DNA of 64,000 bases from Ascochyta rabiei (GCF_004011695.2 NC_082420.1:558001-622000); one strand, 5' to 3'. Numbered from the stretch's first letter, positions 44,533 to 56,502 are shown. Made by a program: numbers and translations. Notes: generated by a model from the letters alone, not told the origin.

Positions 44533-46014
44533 ATGACTTCAACGCGTCCGCTTCCCGAGCGCATGAACCCGCTCCTCGAGCCGACCGATAGCACGGCCAG
44601 TATGTACACAGGCGCATCGCACCCATTGCGCGACAGAAGCTAACAGCGCCTTGCAGTCGAGATCCTCATTGAGAGGCGCCGCCTGGGCCAGACGAATCTC
44701 GGAACCAAGACTGGCGCCACCGGCCTGACGAGCGCAACAAAGCCGCAGAACAGCGGCATGTTCGACTACGCGCATCTGCGCGTGCCGCTCCCCAAGGACC
44801 TCTCGGGCTCGGAAATCTTCATGCCCGGCCCCAGCGGATACCCAGTATCCTACTTCTTAATGGTACGAGGATGATTTACCGACGTAGCGCAAGCGTTGGA
44901 CTAACAGGATGGGCAGCGACGCAGCAGCGATGGCTACATCAGCGCGACCGGAATGTTCAAGGCTGCATTCCCCTGGGCTACGCTCGCTGAGGAAGAGACC
45001 GAGCGCCGCTACCAGAAGACGTTCCCCTCGGCAGGCCCTGATGAGGTCGCCGGCAGCGTCTGGATCGCGCCAGAGGAGGGTGAGTGGCTATCCCGCGAAC
45101 GCCGCCCTCAAACAAGCGCGCATCGCTAATTTCCCTTTCTTGCAGCACTCTCACTAGCTGACGAGTACTCGATGCGCCACTGGCTCCTGGCATTGCTCGA
45201 CAACGAGCCAATCGAGAAGGGCGCAAAGGATAAGCACAGTGTGCACGTCCAGGCGCCTCCCAAGTTCGATCTGCGAAAAGCCCAAAACGTGAAGCTCCCA
45301 CCGCACACCGCGGTCCGCTCGACCCGCGCACGATCCACGAGGAGTGTTTCGCCCAGCAAGTTGGCTACGCCGAGCCGCAAGATGGCAACCCCTCGCAAGT
45401 CACGCGCCACCCGCGGTCGTTCCGAGGCCATGAGGGCCGAGGAGATCTTCCAGAGCACCGCGACCGAGTCGCCATCGTCTGCTTTGGTATCAAATGGCTT
45501 CAAACAGTCAGACTCGGTTGCTTCGGCAGTAAATGGCGACGTCAAGGAGGCGCAGGAAGGCGAGGTCAAGTCGGAGACGGTGCGCATTGAGGTCAAGGAG
45601 ACAGTCGAGCAGAAGGGCGATTCCGAAGTCACAACGACAAACGTCCAGATCGACGTGCCAGCGTCACACCCGGAGCTCCGCGAGCCCGAGGATCCCACCA
45701 AGATGATTGAGGAGGCCAAGCGCATGGTCGAAGAGGCACGAGAGCTGGACGCTGGCGCATCGAGCGCGCCCCAGTCGTCGAAGCGAAAGGTGGAGGAGGT
45801 TCTCGATGCCGAGGACCTTGAGCTCGAGCGACCTGCCAAGCTTACCAAGAAGCTGTACACCACAGAGCAGAAGCTCACAAAGGAAAAGGTCACAAGAAGA
45901 GCACTTGTCGGGCTTACCGTCATGGCAGCGCTTGGGTAAGCACACGTACAAACGACGACTGCAAAACACGAGCTAACGTTTCCCAGCACGGCTATCCAGT
46001 ACTTTGCGGTATAG
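44533..46014 (+). CDS. BQT4: Bqt4-like inner nuclear membrane protein with APSES/KilA-N-type domain
   Basis: Homologue of fission yeast Bqt4, which anchors telomeres to the inner nuclear membrane. The exons are 44533-44599, 44657-44862, 44917-45079, 45146-45935 and 45987-46014, giving 417 residues. The APSES-like domain spans about residues 22-165: EILIERRRLGQTNLGTK, DYAHLRVPLPKDL, YFLMRRSSDGYISATGMFKA, ETERRY, then VWIAPEEALSLADEY. Basic stretches (SRKMATPRKSRATRGRS) and acidic coils follow. The C-terminal end, ALVGLTVMAALGTAIQYFAV, is a tail anchor completed only by the last 28-nt exon. At intron 2 a second acceptor nine bases upstream (44907) would insert Asp-Gly-Gln in frame. Assignment rests on domain plus tail anchor; the telomere role is known for S. 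pombe only. Confidence 0.87.
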
Positions 46015-46557
46015 TCGCGATGCGCAGCGCATCTCCTTTCTTCTCTGACGGTCGGCTCTCTCTCTCTCTCTGTCTGCATTACTAGTGTTGGATCATTCAG
46101 TATTCTCCCACAGAATCTCTCGTCTACTGTTCGACCCCCCCCCCCCCTTCCCCCCTTTCCATCGACCTCCGATCTACCTGGTTGCAGATAAGCTCGAGTT
46201 TCCCCGATGTTCTGTTTATTTTTGGCGTTTGCATGTCTGTCTGTATGGGTTGGGCGGTTGCACGCTCGTTTTCTGTACAGGTGTGGGCCGGTGGGCGACC
46301 CCCGTGGATCGGAGATGGAGTAGTGTACGTTAATCGAAATTTCTCTCGCCATCCGCTTGTTTGGTCAGGAGCGGCATGCATAGCAACCCCCCACACCGCT
46401 CTAGCATTCGGTGGGGAAACATGCATGCATGATGAGATGCCGCCCCGTGTGTGTTTTACATTCTTAGAGCACAGTCTATATATATATACACAGGTTCCAC
46501 CGGCGTGCCGTGCCAGGCAAACATGCACACAGGCCCATACGGCGTGTCGTGCATCGC
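46015..46557. other. Convergent 3' region
   Basis: Between BQT4 (+) and the small charged orphan (-). Contains a TC dinucleotide run at about 46050-46072, a C-rich tract (13 C then CCTTCCCCCCTTTCC) at about 46134-46160 and a TATATATATA near 46479-46488. No gene. Confidence 0.6.
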
Positions 46558-47187
46558 TCAATCATCCCAAACGGCCTTCTTGCGCGCCTCCCTCTCCTCC
46601 CCCTCGCGCCTCTCGCGCTCGCGCTCCTCAGCCCGCCGCTTCCTCTCCTGATCCCGCACCGCGCGGTCAAACTCGCGCTCCTCGTCTGTCCGCCGCGGGG
46701 CCCGCACGCCCAGCGCGCCGGCTATCAGTCGCCCGGCCACGGCTGTCGTCTTCTCTGGCCGCTTGTCCAGACTCCCCCCGCCCACGCCGCTGTCGCCGCG
46801 GCTGCGGTTTGCGCCGAGAGGCGTGTTTTCCGGAAAGTCAAAGGGCACGGGCGAGGCGGGTGTTGGCGGTGGGGGGTGGGGAGGTTGCGCTGTGTTGTCG
46901 TCGTGCGTGCTGGTGCTGGTGCTGGTGCTGGTGCTGGTGCTGGTGCTGGAGGGAGCAGGAGCGGTGGATTCTGTCTCCGTGTCCGAGCCGGACGACTCGA
47001 GATCCCAGCTGTCGGCCACCGGCTTGGATTTCGGCTTGTGCAGCGGCTTTTGCGGGACCGTGGTGCTGAGCTTCAGGTGGGACAGTGTGGTTGCGATTTC
47101 TGTGCGGGCTTTGTTGGTGGTGTGATACTGGACTGTCTGCTGCGAGTACTTACCTGTCTCGCTGGGGGTTTTGCGGACGGCGGCCAT
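46558..47187 (-). CDS. Small charged protein of unknown function
   Basis: I do not recognise the family. Unspliced, it reads 209 residues from the ATG at 47187 (an upstream in-frame ATG at 47232 is also possible). A 54-nt segment at 47100-47153 has a perfect GTAAGT donor and a GCACAG acceptor and keeps the frame, so a 191-residue form is likely (SETEIATTLSHLKL). The rest has KPVADSWDLESSGSDTE, a Ser-Thr repeat encoded by (GGTGCT)-type hexamers, a Pro-rich linker, a helix VAGRLIAGALGVRAP, and a strongly charged C-terminal helix of Glu/Arg repeats ending KKAVWDD. The ends look conserved and the middle variable, consistent with an intrinsically disordered nuclear or ribosome-associated protein, which is speculation. 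Confidence 0.65.
   Translation of the reverse strand: MAAVRKTPSETGKYSQQTVQYHTTNKARTEIATTLSHLKLSTTVPQKPLHKPKSKPVADSWDLESSGSDTETESTAPAPSSTSTSTSTSTSTSTHDDNTAQPPHPPPPTPASPVPFDFPENTPLGANRSRGDSGVGGGSLDKRPEKTTAVAGRLIAGALGVRAPRRTDEEREFDRAVRDQERKRRAEERERERREGEEREARKKAVWDD
46909..46950. repeat. (TGCTGG)7 hexamer repeat within a coding region
   Basis: Seven copies of TGCTGG that encode a run of Thr-Ser on the minus strand within the small charged protein. Confidence 0.95.
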
Positions 47188-48302
47188 GTTTGCGAGGGTT
47201 GGCGTGTTGGCGTGAAGCGTCGTGTGCAGCAAGCAATTTATATTCGATTTACAGCTCGGGGGTTTTGCGGGGAAGGGGTCCGTCTCGGTCTCGGTTGTGG
47301 GGACGGTAGCGTTGAGGATTCAGCCCCAGGTATCACAAGTGAGATATTCAAATCAATTGAAGAAGGGCAGCGAGTGTTTTTGTATCCCTGAGCAAGAAGC
47401 AAGGAAGAGGCAGTGTGCTAGGCCGCATGCACATTTGCAGCTGGATGTGAAACGGCCTCTGCCCACGACGACATCCCGAGCAACCCGCGCAGGCATCTCG
47501 TTCTCGCTCGTGTCCCCCTGTGCACGCATAGAAATTGTGGGAAGAGGTGCGCGTCATCCCAAGCGTCGCCTGTCGTCTAAAAACGTCAGATCGATGCCGC
47601 TTGCTGCCAGGGTCCCGCTGTTTCCGATACTCTCCGCGGCCTTCTAGACTGTGGCTCCGAGTGAATTTAGAACACTTGGCGGTCTGGTTGCTGCATTGGG
47701 ACGGCGGTGGGTGAGGCGCATTGCAAATAGGGCAGAAGACCAGGGCGCGTTGCGCGTTCCTGCATCACCAGGGTGGGCCAGGTCGGTGGAGGGAAGATGC
47801 GTTGGCGGGCGATTAGTTTGTGTGGTTCGAACTTCTGTGTGGTTCGAGAACTTCTGTGCTGTCGACGCCGTGCACGTCAGGTCCATGATGAGGGGCTGTG
47901 CAGCCTAGGGCTCATCAGCAAGACTGCCACTTCGTCATTTTCATCGCGAGGAGCTCGACGATGCTCAAACGACAAGACCGGCAATGCTGTCTGCATCAAA
48001 CGTCGTGCTTCAATGCACATGAGCAGTATGAAGCCTGAGGCCACTCTGAATGGCGTCGACTATGAGGGGCCACACGGCCGGTTACATGCATGCAAGTAGC
48101 CGTCGGCTATGCTCAGAGCTCTACCTCCGGCCCAAAACTACAACTCTCCCTCAAAGTCCTTGAAGCGTTGTAACAAGGCCTTGGAAGCTCAATTGAGCGT
48201 CGTGACATACACACGAGCTGTACTGCTGTCCCAAGACGCCTGTCTGCTTCTCGGTTTTCCTGCCATCTTTCTCGGCCATCGCTGGAAGCTCGAGACTGCG
48301 TC
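47188..48302. other. Divergent intergenic region
   Basis: 1.1 kb between the small charged gene (-) and the CoA-ligase fusion gene (+). No gene, RNA or repeat was recognised. A short repeat TGTGGTTCGA occurs twice near 47820-47850. Confidence 0.5.
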
Positions 48303-50562
48303 ATGATCTCTCGACACACAAGCTGCCTGAGCAGCAAAGCGCTGAGCTCACAATGCCTCAGCCGCCGCGTCCCTTGGGCTGCTTTCTCCACGACATCTGC
48401 ACGCAATGGCTACGATGACACCATTCAGAATCTCAAGATCGGCTCCCATACCCGCGTCATGTTCCAGGGTTTCACAGGCAAGCTCGCTACAGCCAATGCA
48501 AAAGAGTCCATGGAGTGGGGCACCAACGTCGTTGGTGGTGTGAAGCCTGGAGGCTCGGGTGAGCACCTCGGACTTCCAGTGCTCCCTTCTGTGCGGAAGG
48601 CTATGGAGGAGCTGAAGCCAGATGCGACGGGCATCTATGTCGCAGCACACCAGGCTCCGGCTGCTATCGAGGAAGCCATCGAGGCTGAAGTGCCGCTCAT
48701 TGTTGCTGTCGCTGAACACATCCCGGTCCACGATGTCATGAGGGTAGGCAAACAAGACATCGGTTCAAGGTATGTGCTAAGTCGCGCCAGATACACTCCA
48801 TGCTGAAGTCGCAATCCAAATCGCGATTGGTCGGTGCAAACGCACCAGGCATAATATCAGCAATCGGTCGGTGCAGAATAGGATTCCAGCCTCTGCCTAC
48901 CTTTTCGCCAGGGCACATCGGTGTCATAGCGAAGTCAGGTACACTCTCATACGAGACTGTAGGCTCCCTTACAAGAGCTGGCCTGGGTCAGAGTCTGTGC
49001 ATTGGCATGGGTGGCGACGTCATTGCAGGGACGAACTTTGTGGATGTATTGAAAGTCTTCGAGACGGACGATGATACCCAAGCAATCATTCTTGTTGGTG
49101 AGCTTGGTGGCACCAACGAAGAAGAGGCTGCGGACTGGATCAAGGATTACAACAAGCGTGTTTTCAACCCCAAGCCGATCGCTGCTTGCATTGGTGGCTT
49201 CCAAGCGAAACCTGGCAAAGTCACTGGTCACGCTGGAGCGTGGACTGGTCTTGGAGAGGGCACATCGGAAGTCAAGTACAGGGCTCTCGAGGCCGCTGGT
49301 GTCACCATGGTCGACCACCCAGCCAAGTTTGGAGGTGTGATGAAAGACATTCTTTCAAAATCCGGTCGCAGCGTGAGGAAGATTGTAAGTAGTCAGCCAC
49401 GGCTCTGCACACAGTCGTACTGACAAAGAACCAGGAGCAATCAGCAGCCCAAGCACGTCGAGGGTACCACACATCGGCACGGCGACCAGTTCTTGACTCA
49501 GCACAATCACCTGCTTTGCAACAGAAACGCCCACTGCACCTTTCGGCCGATCAAAACGTCAAAATCCTCAAGAAGTACAACATCGACGTAGTGTCGAACC
49601 CAGATGATCAACAATCGAGTCACTACATTGGCATATCACCACACCGCGTCAACCGCTCCCCATCCATCATCGCCGCTCCCACAGCAAATCCAGATCAACT
49701 ACACCAGCGAGTGCGGAGATTTCCGTTCGACTATCGAAAAGGGCCATCTCCCCAAGCCATCAACGAAGCAATGGCATGGCTTCAACTCGACGCCGCACCA
49801 CCCAAAGCCAAAGCGCAGACGGCCGAGCTCATCTCGAACCTATGGAAGCTGTACACCGAGAAAGAAGCCATTGACGCTCACGTCGCCCTCTCCCTCAATC
49901 CAACCAAAGACGAGATCCAAGTCTACAGCCCGTACCTATTCTTCGACGACGCCGCCTACCGCTCCAACAAACGACAAGCCGACCTCCACGAGCAGCGCGA
50001 CAAGCTCTCCCAAACCGAGCTAGAAGCCGAAGAAAACGGCATTGTCTACATCCCGCTTGACACGCCGCAGCCAGACAGCCGCCTACAAGCGAGCACCCAA
50101 ACACCCCCCCAATCCTCGAGCCTAACCCCAGGCGAACCGCGCAATCTAGTCGGCACCCTCGTCAACGGCGCAGGACTCGCCATGAACACAAACGACGTGC
50201 TGCACCTGCGCCTCTCCTTGCCCCCCTACTCAACCGCGAATGCAAACTTCCTCGACACAGGCGGCAAAGCGACGTCGCAGACGATCAAGACGTCGTTCAA
50301 GCTGATCCTGTCCGATCCGCGCGTTTCCGTCGTCTTCGTCAACATCTTCGGCGGGCTGACGCTGGCGGATATGATTGCCGAGGGCATCATCCTTGCGTTC
50401 AAGGAGGTGGGCGTCGATAAGCCGGTTGTGGTGAGGTTGAGGGGCACGAATGAGGACAAGGGGCGCAAGGTGCTCGAGGCTGCTCATCTGCCCATCCATG
50501 CGTTTGACGATTTCGAGGAGGCGGTCAAGAAGGTTGGGGAGCTGGCTAATGGAGGGACGTGA
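48303..50562 (+). CDS. Fused alpha/beta succinyl-CoA-ligase-like protein, mitochondrial
   Basis: Single chain combining an alpha-type CoA-ligase half with a beta-type half. The exons are 48303-48743, 48791-49384 and 49435-50562, giving 720 residues. The presequence is MISRHTSCLSSK...RRVPWAAFSTTSAR. Alpha half: CoA-binding part (TRVMFQGFTGKLATANAKES), MRIHSMLKSQSKSRLVGANAPG restored by intron 1, and the active-site His near residue 294 in VTGHAGAWTG. Residues 353-362 (RRGYHTSARR) look like a second mitochondrial presequence just before the beta half. Beta half: PLHLSADQNVKILKKYNI resembles the ATP-grasp start, but the middle is short and unlike the family. NLVGTLVNGAGLAMNTNDVL, NFLDTGGKA and VFVNIFGGLTLADMIAEGI match the beta C-terminus. 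True Lsc1/Lsc2 are expected elsewhere; the activity of this protein is not known. Confidence 0.88.
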
Positions 50563-51074
50563 GGCTGTTGGGGTTGAGGTCGTGCATTGGCGCGCGTTGA
50601 TGATGTAGATGCTAGTATGCGCTTGCAATCAGAATACATGTGTTGCAGACGAGGCGCTCTGTTTGCTGCTTCTGAATGGCCACGTCCTGGACATGCGTGA
50701 TCCAGGTGGGAGGCCAGGCCTGTTCGCACCAAAAGGACTTGGCAAGTCGTTCACGGCGGTGTGCAAGGGAGCTTGGGCTGGACATAAGTAAATCGATACT
50801 GCGGCATCTGAGGTTTGTTCGAGGACTATATGCAAGCACGATCGGCGTCGCTCCACGCGAGCCTAATGATCCCATAACGCCAAGTCCCGAATCGTTCAGG
50901 TCATAACTAAGAAGCCATCTGAGTACCACCTTCGCCGGCGCTAAAAACATTATCTTCGCCAAAGTCTCCAAGCCACATGATTGTATGTGGTGTCGAACGT
51001 AGGTCGGCGAGGATGGGTGGCTGCGCTTGGGTAGTGTGGTGTTAGCTAGCTCGTTGCGTTAACGGCGTCAACGA
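50563..51074. other. Convergent 3' region
   Basis: Between the CoA-ligase fusion gene (+) and SUMO (-). No gene or repeat was recognised. Confidence 0.55.
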
Positions 51075-51447
51075 CTACCAGCTGCCACCAATCTGCTCCT
51101 GATGCACCTCAAGGGTGTCACCGTCCTGCATGTCAAGCTGCCCTGGCGTTAGCTTTGATTTTCGATGGACGTGCAGCCCTAGGTGGATTCTCTAAGCCGC
51201 TGCGACCGAAGGTACGTACTGTGTCCGGGTTGTCCGTCGGCCCAACACGCGTGCCCTCGAACAAGAATCGCACACTCGAGATGTTCTTGCCCTGGCGATC
51301 GCAGAAAGCATTCATGAGCTTGCCGAGCTGGGTTGTACGCTTGATCTTGAAGAAGACCTCATTGTTGTTGTCGGTGACCTTGATGTTGAGGTGCTCAGAC
51401 GGGCCAGCATCCTCAGGCTTCTGCGCGGGTGAACCGTTGTCAGACAT
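51075..51447 (-). CDS. SMT3: SUMO (small ubiquitin-like modifier)
   Basis: Ubiquitin-like protein attached to lysines of nuclear and other proteins. The minus-strand exons are 51447-51220 and 51137-51075, giving 96 residues. After a flexible N-terminus (about 18 residues) the beta-grasp fold starts at EHLNIKVTDNNNEVFFKIK. Then KLMNAFCDRQGKNISSVRFL, FEGTRVGPTDNPDT and, after the 82-nt intron, LDMQDGDTLEVHQEQIGG. The precursor ends Gly-Gly-Ser-Trp, so a SUMO protease must remove two residues to expose the diglycine. Without the splice the frame runs into an unrelated tail. No internal consensus sumoylation site is evident in the N-terminal arm apart from the lysine in QKPED. Confidence 0.97.
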
Positions 51448-53278
51448 GATGATTGTGCGCGGGCGTGATGTGAGTGGAATGGAGCGCGAGCGTGCGGTGG
51501 TTGGCGGGTTTCGAGCGGCGCAATGCTATTTCAGGTGCGTCAGTGGGCGTTCGAAGCGGCAGAAGTGGAGAGAAAGGTTGTCGAGCGGCGGGGAACTACC
51601 TTTATATGTCACGGAGGTAACCGTATGACCGACAGCAGGTTCCAAGATGCGTCAGGTGATAAAAAAAAACTTGGTGAATGTGCGCAGACGCGTCAAGCTG
51701 CTGCAGAGTACCGGTGGCGAAATCGTTTCAGCAAGAGAGACTGGGACGAGCGAGCTGCTGTCACGAAGAAGTGAGGTGGGCGACGAATAGTGGGGCGCCT
51801 TCCACAAGCGCTAGCCATTCTGACCAACCGAAGTCACCCTCACCTTCACTCTCAGCTTTCCTGCCTGAAGAGCGTTGAAATACAGTAATACAAGGTTGAT
51901 TCTGAACGCTTCGACTTGTATACGTCGCGACCGAGAGTACTGGATCGTTCAAAGACGTACCATTCAGGCAATTCATCATGGTATGGTTATGATGTCACTC
52001 AACGCTATGTCTTCATCAAAACTCACCGTTGGAACAGGGAGAGATTGAGAAGGACTTGAAACAGGATCCGCCGTGTCATTCAAGAGCATGCGCCATTCAA
52101 AGTGCGTTGTCGCTTCTCTTCTGAGGATTCTCTAACTAAACGAACAGATTGCATACAGAAGAACAACTTTGATGAAGGAAAATGTCGAAAAGAGGTACGC
52201 GCCACGGCACCCTTTCTTGTTGCGAAAAACGCAGATTCTTTAAGAGCCTCAGTGCATACACCATAACCGGTCTTTCGTTACTTGCGAATCTGTAGGATGT
52301 GCTGATATATAGCAGGTCGATGCTCTGTACGAGTGCTGCAATGCCTTTTACAAAGTGAGAGGCGACGACGCAAGATGTGTTACATGCCCAAAACCTGATC
52401 TGTTAAGGTATGTTTGTCACAAAAGCAATACAGCAATATACTGACTATCTCTCCTACGGATAGAATCAAGATGAAGCAGCGCGCCCAAGGTATATCATAG
52501 CCCTTCATGACCAGGATAAAGCGTAAAGCAACAGAGCGTTGCATTGGATAGACGAATAATGTATCAACATGTGTAGTATAGCACAGCAGAATTTATACAA
52601 TTTCTGCCACGCAGTCTCTTACGAGACCCAACTCACGCTGCAGGAAAGCTGGATGCCAGTGCGCGGTCCTCGATTCTCGGAGGCGGTCAAAGCAAATTCG
52701 CTTGAATATTGGGAGCTGATGAGCAGACAGATGAGTACAGTGTGCTTTGCCCACATCAGACGGTTGTCTCAGAACCGCTGAAGACCTCCAAGCTCTTTCA
52801 TCAAGGCAAGAACCGACATTGAAAGCTTGCGGCAATACGCTTCCGCTTTCAAAAAGCCGACAGAAGGCGTAATAGGATGTCATACCTCCCTTTTCTTATC
52901 CACCACTCCGCGAGGAAGGTCGGTGGGTTCACTGGGAAGCATATTTTCTCTAAGACTATCCCGAGCACCCAACGATAATTGAATAAGCGTTGAGCGACTC
53001 TATGAAGGGAAGTCTATGTTAAAAACATTGATAGAGAGCAAAAAGCCGGACGAGTTGCAGATTTTTGTAGTCGCGTTAGCGCGCCAAGCAGAAACGCGGC
53101 GCTCGGGCGTTAACCTCACTGGAAACATGGAGCAACGCGACTGTTTTGTGCATCTTCGATTGCAGCTTCAACCACAGCCAGCGCTTTTGAGCGCCCGAAA
53201 TCGAACCTGCTTTTGCCCCTGCCGGTGCTAATTCAGTCCATGTGAAGAACGACATAGCGAGTTCATCCATCTCCCGCC
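51448..53278. other. 1.8 kb divergent intergenic region
   Basis: Between SUMO (-) and NUP84 (+). The first few hundred bases are the SUMO promoter. ORFs up to 157 codons (51155-51628, antisense to SUMO) have no independent support. An inverted pair GAGCGCCCGAAATCG / CGGCGCTCGGGCG near 53096-53205 is short and without further structure. No gene or RNA was recognised. Confidence 0.45.
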
Positions 53279-56200
53279 ATGGCTCCCTTTTCTTTCGCGC
53301 GTCAGGCGCAACCTGCAGCTCAGGTACGTATTCAAGCTTCGAGCTCTTTGCATTACTGCAGGGCCACTTCTAATGAAGTACGACTCGCAGTCCAACGGCA
53401 CCGCTTCGTCTCTGTTCGGCAACCCACGCGCGGCCAACGGCGCATCTCCCAGCGATCCTCTCCAACCTTTGCGCGCAATGGCCGACCGTGTAGGCAAAGA
53501 GGTGGAAAAGTTCGCGGAGCGAGTTGATCACTGGCACACATACGGAAAGGATAACGCCGCTATCAAACACCAGGCAACGGTCAAGATGGTGGGACACTTC
53601 AGGGACGTCGCAGAATCGCAAGTAAACGAATTGAAGCGCACCAGTGGTGCAGAGAACCAGGGCGCGTTGAACAAGAGTACACGACGTCGCGTACAAAACA
53701 TGGGAGAAGGTTCAGTTCAGGGTTCGTTTGCACAATCTTTCCAATCGATTGTGCCATCCGTCGAATCTAGCACCCCGCTCGATTCTGCAAGCGTACAGGA
53801 GCTGCGACAATGGCAGGCTGAGCTGGCGACATGGGACCTCCTCTGCATCATCATCGATCACTACCACCCTGAACCCGGCAAAGACGTTGAAGCAGCGAAG
53901 CGAGCGCAACTGGAGACGGCTGGCGGCGACAAGCGTTACAGTCCAAACAGCGAGATCTGGGATAGGTTTCTGTTAGAAGACGACCAGGCAAAGGAGAAGG
54001 ATCTCATTCTGCGTTGGCTTGAGCAGACCGCTCAAGACAGCGAGAGCGATATCGAGTCGATCACTGCGGTGCTGGAAGAAAAGTCTGGCAAGGGCGCAAA
54101 CACTTGGACAAGCGGATGGCTGGACACCAAATCCAGAATCAAGCAGGCGAAGCGCATGGAGGGCTCAGACCAACCTTTGAAGCCCGAGTCCACAAACCTG
54201 AAGACTGCGGATCGATCACAACAGCTGGTGACGCAGCTGGACCCTGACGCGCCGTCGCGGCAGAAGCGCGTGCTCGAGAGGTCGGACGAATTTTACGAGA
54301 AAGCTCTCTGGTTGGTTTGCTACGAGATGATGCGTCGTGGTGTTCCGTGGAAGGAGATCTGCGAGTGGGCACTGGAGAGGAACGAGGCGTGGCGCGGTGT
54401 GAGCATAGGCGCAGCATACGAGTCGTACACCCCTGGCAGCCCGAACGTCGCTGGCGAGACAGTCGGATACCTGTTCCGACGAATGTGTTTCTATGCCGCG
54501 CAAGGCACCCGACTACCGTACGAGGGCGCTGTGTATGGCCTGCTGAGCGGAGATGTGGACAAAGTCCGGGAAGTTGCTCGTACCTGGGACGATCACCTAT
54601 ACGCACACTACAACGCCCTGCTACTGTCTCGATTTGACTCCTACCTGCAACGACAGCATCCGAGCCGAGTGACGCAGAGCCTGAGCCAAAGGTTTGTGTT
54701 CCACGATGCCGTTGCCAACATTGGGAATTGGTCCAACTCTCCCAGGGCGGTCATCAGCGCCTTGAAGCAGCACAAAGCCTCGTCAACGCTGGCAACCGCA
54801 CCAGTCAAGCTTATCCAGGGCGCCTTGATCGGTCGAACATTGGAGGAGCTTGTCCATATGGTCGGCATCGCACTGGCCGACATGCTGCAGGACGATGAAC
54901 GAGCTGGCAACCTCATGGTCCACCCCGACTCGCCGGAGAGTGGTCGAGGGCCAAAACCGGCGTCTGGACAGCGAGCCGTTGCAGTGGATGGATGCTACCA
55001 GACGCTTGCTGGGGATCCACACGCTTTCCGCATCCTGGTACACGTTCTCATCGCAGTCCGAGGAGGTATGGGCCTGCTGAAGACGGAAAATCTGCCCCAA
55101 AGGCTGGCCATGGATAACGTGATCGCTGGCTATATCGAGCTCCTGCGCCTTAGCAAGCGCATCCAGTTGATTCCCCTCTATGCAGCGCAACTACCGGAAG
55201 CACGGCAATACTACTGTCTGGCACGGGTGCTTCCTGACATCAAGAACCGCGACGAGCAACAGAACTGCATAGCTCTGCTGGAGTCGTACGGAGTCGACAC
55301 GGTCGAGGTGGTTTCTCAAAGTTTCACGCTTGCCTTCAACCATAGTGGCTTCATCCACTTTGACGAGGAAGGAAGCTCTGTGATTACGCAGCCCATCAAG
55401 CGCTTCCCGATGCTTCAGCCGACAGACGCGACGGATCAGAAGCAGAGGCTTCTGTGGCCGGGCGTACGGATCAGGCCCGAGTTTGACGGGCGTGAGCTGG
55501 AGTCCAAGGACGAGGGCATCATCGACGCAGTTTATTGGTACAACTATCTCAGTACCGAGGACGAGGAGACATTCGAGCACCTGAAGAACGCACTGACGAT
55601 TTTCCTCCGTACGTATACTGTGCGTGGCGATGAAGGCTTGTGCTAATGAGGATAGTCAACGGCCGCCTCGGCGCTGCGGAGAAGATGGTCGAGGAGGTCA
55701 ATGTCGAGTCGCTCTCTCTGTCACGGACTGAGGCACTCTGCGGATATCCCTTTGACTTCAACGCGGACGGCGCCGAAGTGCAAGACGAGCGCCTGTTGCA
55801 CGCCCATCGCGAGACGCTGTCGCGCGAAGCTCGAAGCAGACTGCCCGTAGCGCGACTGCCTGATGCTGAGCAGCATGCGCAGATTGTGTACCGCCTGCGG
55901 GAGCGCAGCGCACCCTACTACGACCTGCAGCAGATAGTGCGCATCGTCGCCATGTTCCGGGCGTGGCGTATAGAGGAGCAGAAGCTCATCAAGTAGGTTT
56001 TCAAAAGAAAAGAAAGAAAAAAGGGAAAAAAATAAATTCGCTAACGCCTCGCAGCACGCGCAACCAAGCCAAGGTGAACACGAAGGAAATCAAAGAAATC
56101 CTCGACAACATGACCAACGTCTTCGACAACCTGATTCCGTCGCTGGGCGAGACCCATGCAGCCGACACGCGGGACACGATGGACCTGAAGCGGGCGTACG

Positions 56201-56502
56201 TACCGGAGATGATGATCACGTACCTGTCGGTGCTGCAGTCGGCGTCGTTCCTGCTGAACCGCGAGACGGCGCTCAAAGCGATGGAAGTGGCGACGCTCGT
56301 CGCGGACCCGGGCAGCGCGTGGCTGCAGTCGCTGTTCCTGGAGACGGGGCGCATGAGCGAGCTGGTGGCGACGCTGGCGCAGGTGAGCAAGGCGATGCTG
56401 CATCTGAATGAGCACGAGGGCAGGAAGAAGGAGACGAAGAAGCGCGGGAGCAAGGGCGAGACGTTGAGGATCTGGGATTTGAATGCCAGCACCAGGGTGT
56501 AG
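53279..56502 (+). CDS. NUP84: Nucleoporin Nup84/Nup107
   Basis: Subunit of the Y-shaped (Nup84/Nup107-160) scaffold of the nuclear pore. The exons are 53279-53323, 53379-55608, 55656-55992 and 56055-56502, giving 1019 residues. The protein is almost all alpha-helical. Family landmarks: LQPLRAMADRVGKEVEKFAE near the start, ELRQWQAELATWDLL, WLDTKSRIKQAKR, VTQLDPDAPSRQKRVLERSD, EFYEKALWLVCYEMMRRG, and MCFYAAQGTRLPYEGAVYGLL. The C-terminal third carries the partner-binding helices; LNGRLGAAEKMVEEVNVESL appears once intron 2 is removed, and LIKNTRNQAKVNTKE once intron 3 is. The first coding exon is 45 nt; its acceptor is AATGAAG rather than the nearer CTGCAG, which would hit a stop. Confidence 0.95.

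Noticed and set aside
53190..53225. tRNA-like B box on the minus strand (GGTTCGATTTC)
   Set aside because: No A box, no acceptor-stem pairing and no anticodon arm at the right spacing.
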